From assembly GCA_038501625.1 (NCBI GenBank), contig JAZAYU010000006.1, positions 11,286,638 to 11,350,637 of the forward strand: 64,000 nucleotides of DNA. Direction: 5' to 3'. Both the position numbers and the translations under genes were made by a program. The notes beneath the pieces are model-generated. The model made no database searches and had not been told where the DNA came from. It saw nothing but the letters and a program-made list of their open reading frames with translations. Of the stretch, positions 62,513 through 64,000 are shown one piece after another. The DNA is from Corbicula japonica. Its lineage: Eukaryota > Mollusca > Bivalvia > Venerida > Cyrenidae. Numbering within the stretch: position 1 is the first letter of the stretch; each line of letters opens with the position of its first letter.

Positions 62513-64000
62513 GTGTCGCCTGCGATAGCAGGTAGACACATAGGGATCCTATTGTCCGGCGACGTCGTCGTCGGTGCCGTCGTCCGGTAGTCCCCCAACT
62601 TTAATATGAAACTTAATGTTGCCAATAACTTTGAAAGTACTTGTCCAATTAACTTAAAACCGTACTTGGAATATATCATCTGCATGAACAATGCAATCTG
62701 TGACGACAAGAATGATAACTCCTGTTCCAGTATTTTTTGAGTTATGCCCCTTTCAAATGACTTAATGTTGCCAATAACTTTGAAAGTACTTGTCCTATTA
62801 AACTAATACTTGAAATATATCATCAGCATGAACAATGCCATCTGTGACACCAAGAATGATAACTCCAGTTTAAATATTTTTTGAGTTAAGTAATATGAAA
62901 CTTAATGTTGCTTTGAAAGTACTTGTCCTTTTCACTTAAAACTTGGAATATATCATCTGCATGAACAACAACATCGGTTACAACAAGAATCATAACTCCC
63001 GTTTGACTATTTTATGAGTTATGTCCCTTACACATGCAACTTAAACATGAACCTTAATGTTGCCTATAACTTTGAAAGTACTTGTCCTATTCACTTCATA
63101 CTTTGAATATAACATCAGTATGAACAACGCCATCTGTTACAGCAAGAATGATAACTCCAGTTTCAATATTTTTTGAGTTGTGCCCCTTTAAAAAGAAAAA
63201 CTTTAACATGAAACTTAATGTTGCTTAAAACTTTGAAAGTAATTGTCCTTTTCACTTAAAACTTGGAATAAATGTATATCATCTTCAGGAACAACAATAT
63301 CGGTTACAATAAGGACCATAACTTCTGTTTGAATATTTTTTGAATTATGCCCCTTTCAAATGCAACTTTAACACGGAACTTAATGTTGACATTAACTTTT
63401 AAAGTACTTGTCCTGTTCACTTAATATTCAGAAAATATCATCTTCATGAACAACGTCATCACTAACAACAAAAATGATAACTCCTGTTTGACTTTTTTAT
63501 TACTTATGTCCCTTTCACATGAAACTTTTAATATGAAACTTTATGTTGCCTATATTTTTTAAAGTACTTGTGTTATTTACATAATATTTCATCTTCATGA
63601 ACATCAACATCGGATACAACAACATAACTCCTGTTTAACTGTTTTTAAGTTATGTCCCTTTCAAGTGCAACCTAATGTTGCCTATAACTTTGAAAGTATT
63701 TGTCCTATTCACTTAATACTTGGAAAATATCATCTGCATGAACAACGACATTGGTGACAAAAAGAATGAAAACTCCTGTTTGAATATTTTATGAGTTATA
63801 CCACTTTCAAATGCAACTTTAACATGAAACATAATGTTGCCTGTATAATTGAAAGTACTTGTTCAGTTCACTTAATTCTTTGAATATTTCATCTGCATAC
63901 ACATACCAATTGGTGAAGAATGATAACTCAGGTTTCACCATTTTTAGTTATACTCCTTTCAAATGCAATTTAGGTGACTCATGTGTTCTGTGGTGTAGTA
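62513..64000. repeat. About 160-bp tandem array with CG-rich head, running off the window
   Basis: TTTGAAAGTACTTGTCC or variants recur near 62630, 62779, 62912, 63071, 63231, 63395, 63558, 63688 and 63848 (130-164 bp apart). The head (62513-62590) has TAGCAGGTAGACACATAGGG and a GTCGTCGTCGG run. Units contain ATGATAACTCCTGTTTGA and TTGAGTTATGCCCCTTT. No coding frame survives more than 77 codons. Confidence 0.9.

Overview
This is animal nuclear DNA. Genes are split into many exons with GT..AG introns, the sequence is AT-rich, and foldback transposons are abundant. The repeats (tandem arrays at both window ends, tRNA-derived SINE pieces, palindromic MITEs) look most like a bivalve mollusc. That attribution rests on repeat style and recollection, not on a search.

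The core is a divergent pair of half-size ABC transporter genes, the sterol-transporter pair ABCG5 and ABCG8. ABCG5 lies on the minus strand in 12 coding exons from 21777 down to 7773, which join in phase to a predicted 645 aa. ABCG8 lies on the plus strand in 12 coding exons from 28056 to 47691, which join in phase to a predicted 742 aa. Their 5' ends face each other across about 6.2 kb that could hold shared control elements, now filled with foldback repeats. In vertebrates the two products form an obligate heterodimer that exports sterols. The same arrangement here suggests a matching heterodimer. Unlike the human pair as I recall it, both composite ATP sites look canonical in sequence.

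Layout. 1-875: 175-bp tandem array. 2.1-4.8 kb: decayed Gypsy-type LTR retrotransposon with an internal inversion. 7.8-21.8 kb: ABCG5, whose exon 9 sits between a 51-bp minisatellite that repeats its splice acceptor and a MITE that abuts its donor. 21.8-28 kb: shared upstream region, ending in a 451-bp TTAA-flanked hairpin just before ABCG8. 28-47.7 kb: ABCG8, with a LINE 3' end in intron 4 and many MITEs. 48-56 kb: repeats. 56.15-57.15 kb: last two exons of an unidentified minus-strand gene for a small membrane protein. 58.6-62.3 kb: DNA-transposon derivatives, one nested in another. 62.5-64 kb: a roughly 160-bp tandem array running off the window.

The dominant repeat is a palindromic MITE of up to about 150 bp, with around 25 full or partial copies. 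Beside it are several TTAA-flanked hairpin families (piggyBac-like), a TA-flanked Tc1/mariner-like MITE, and two other inverted-repeat elements. No rRNA gene, intact tRNA gene or CRISPR array was found.
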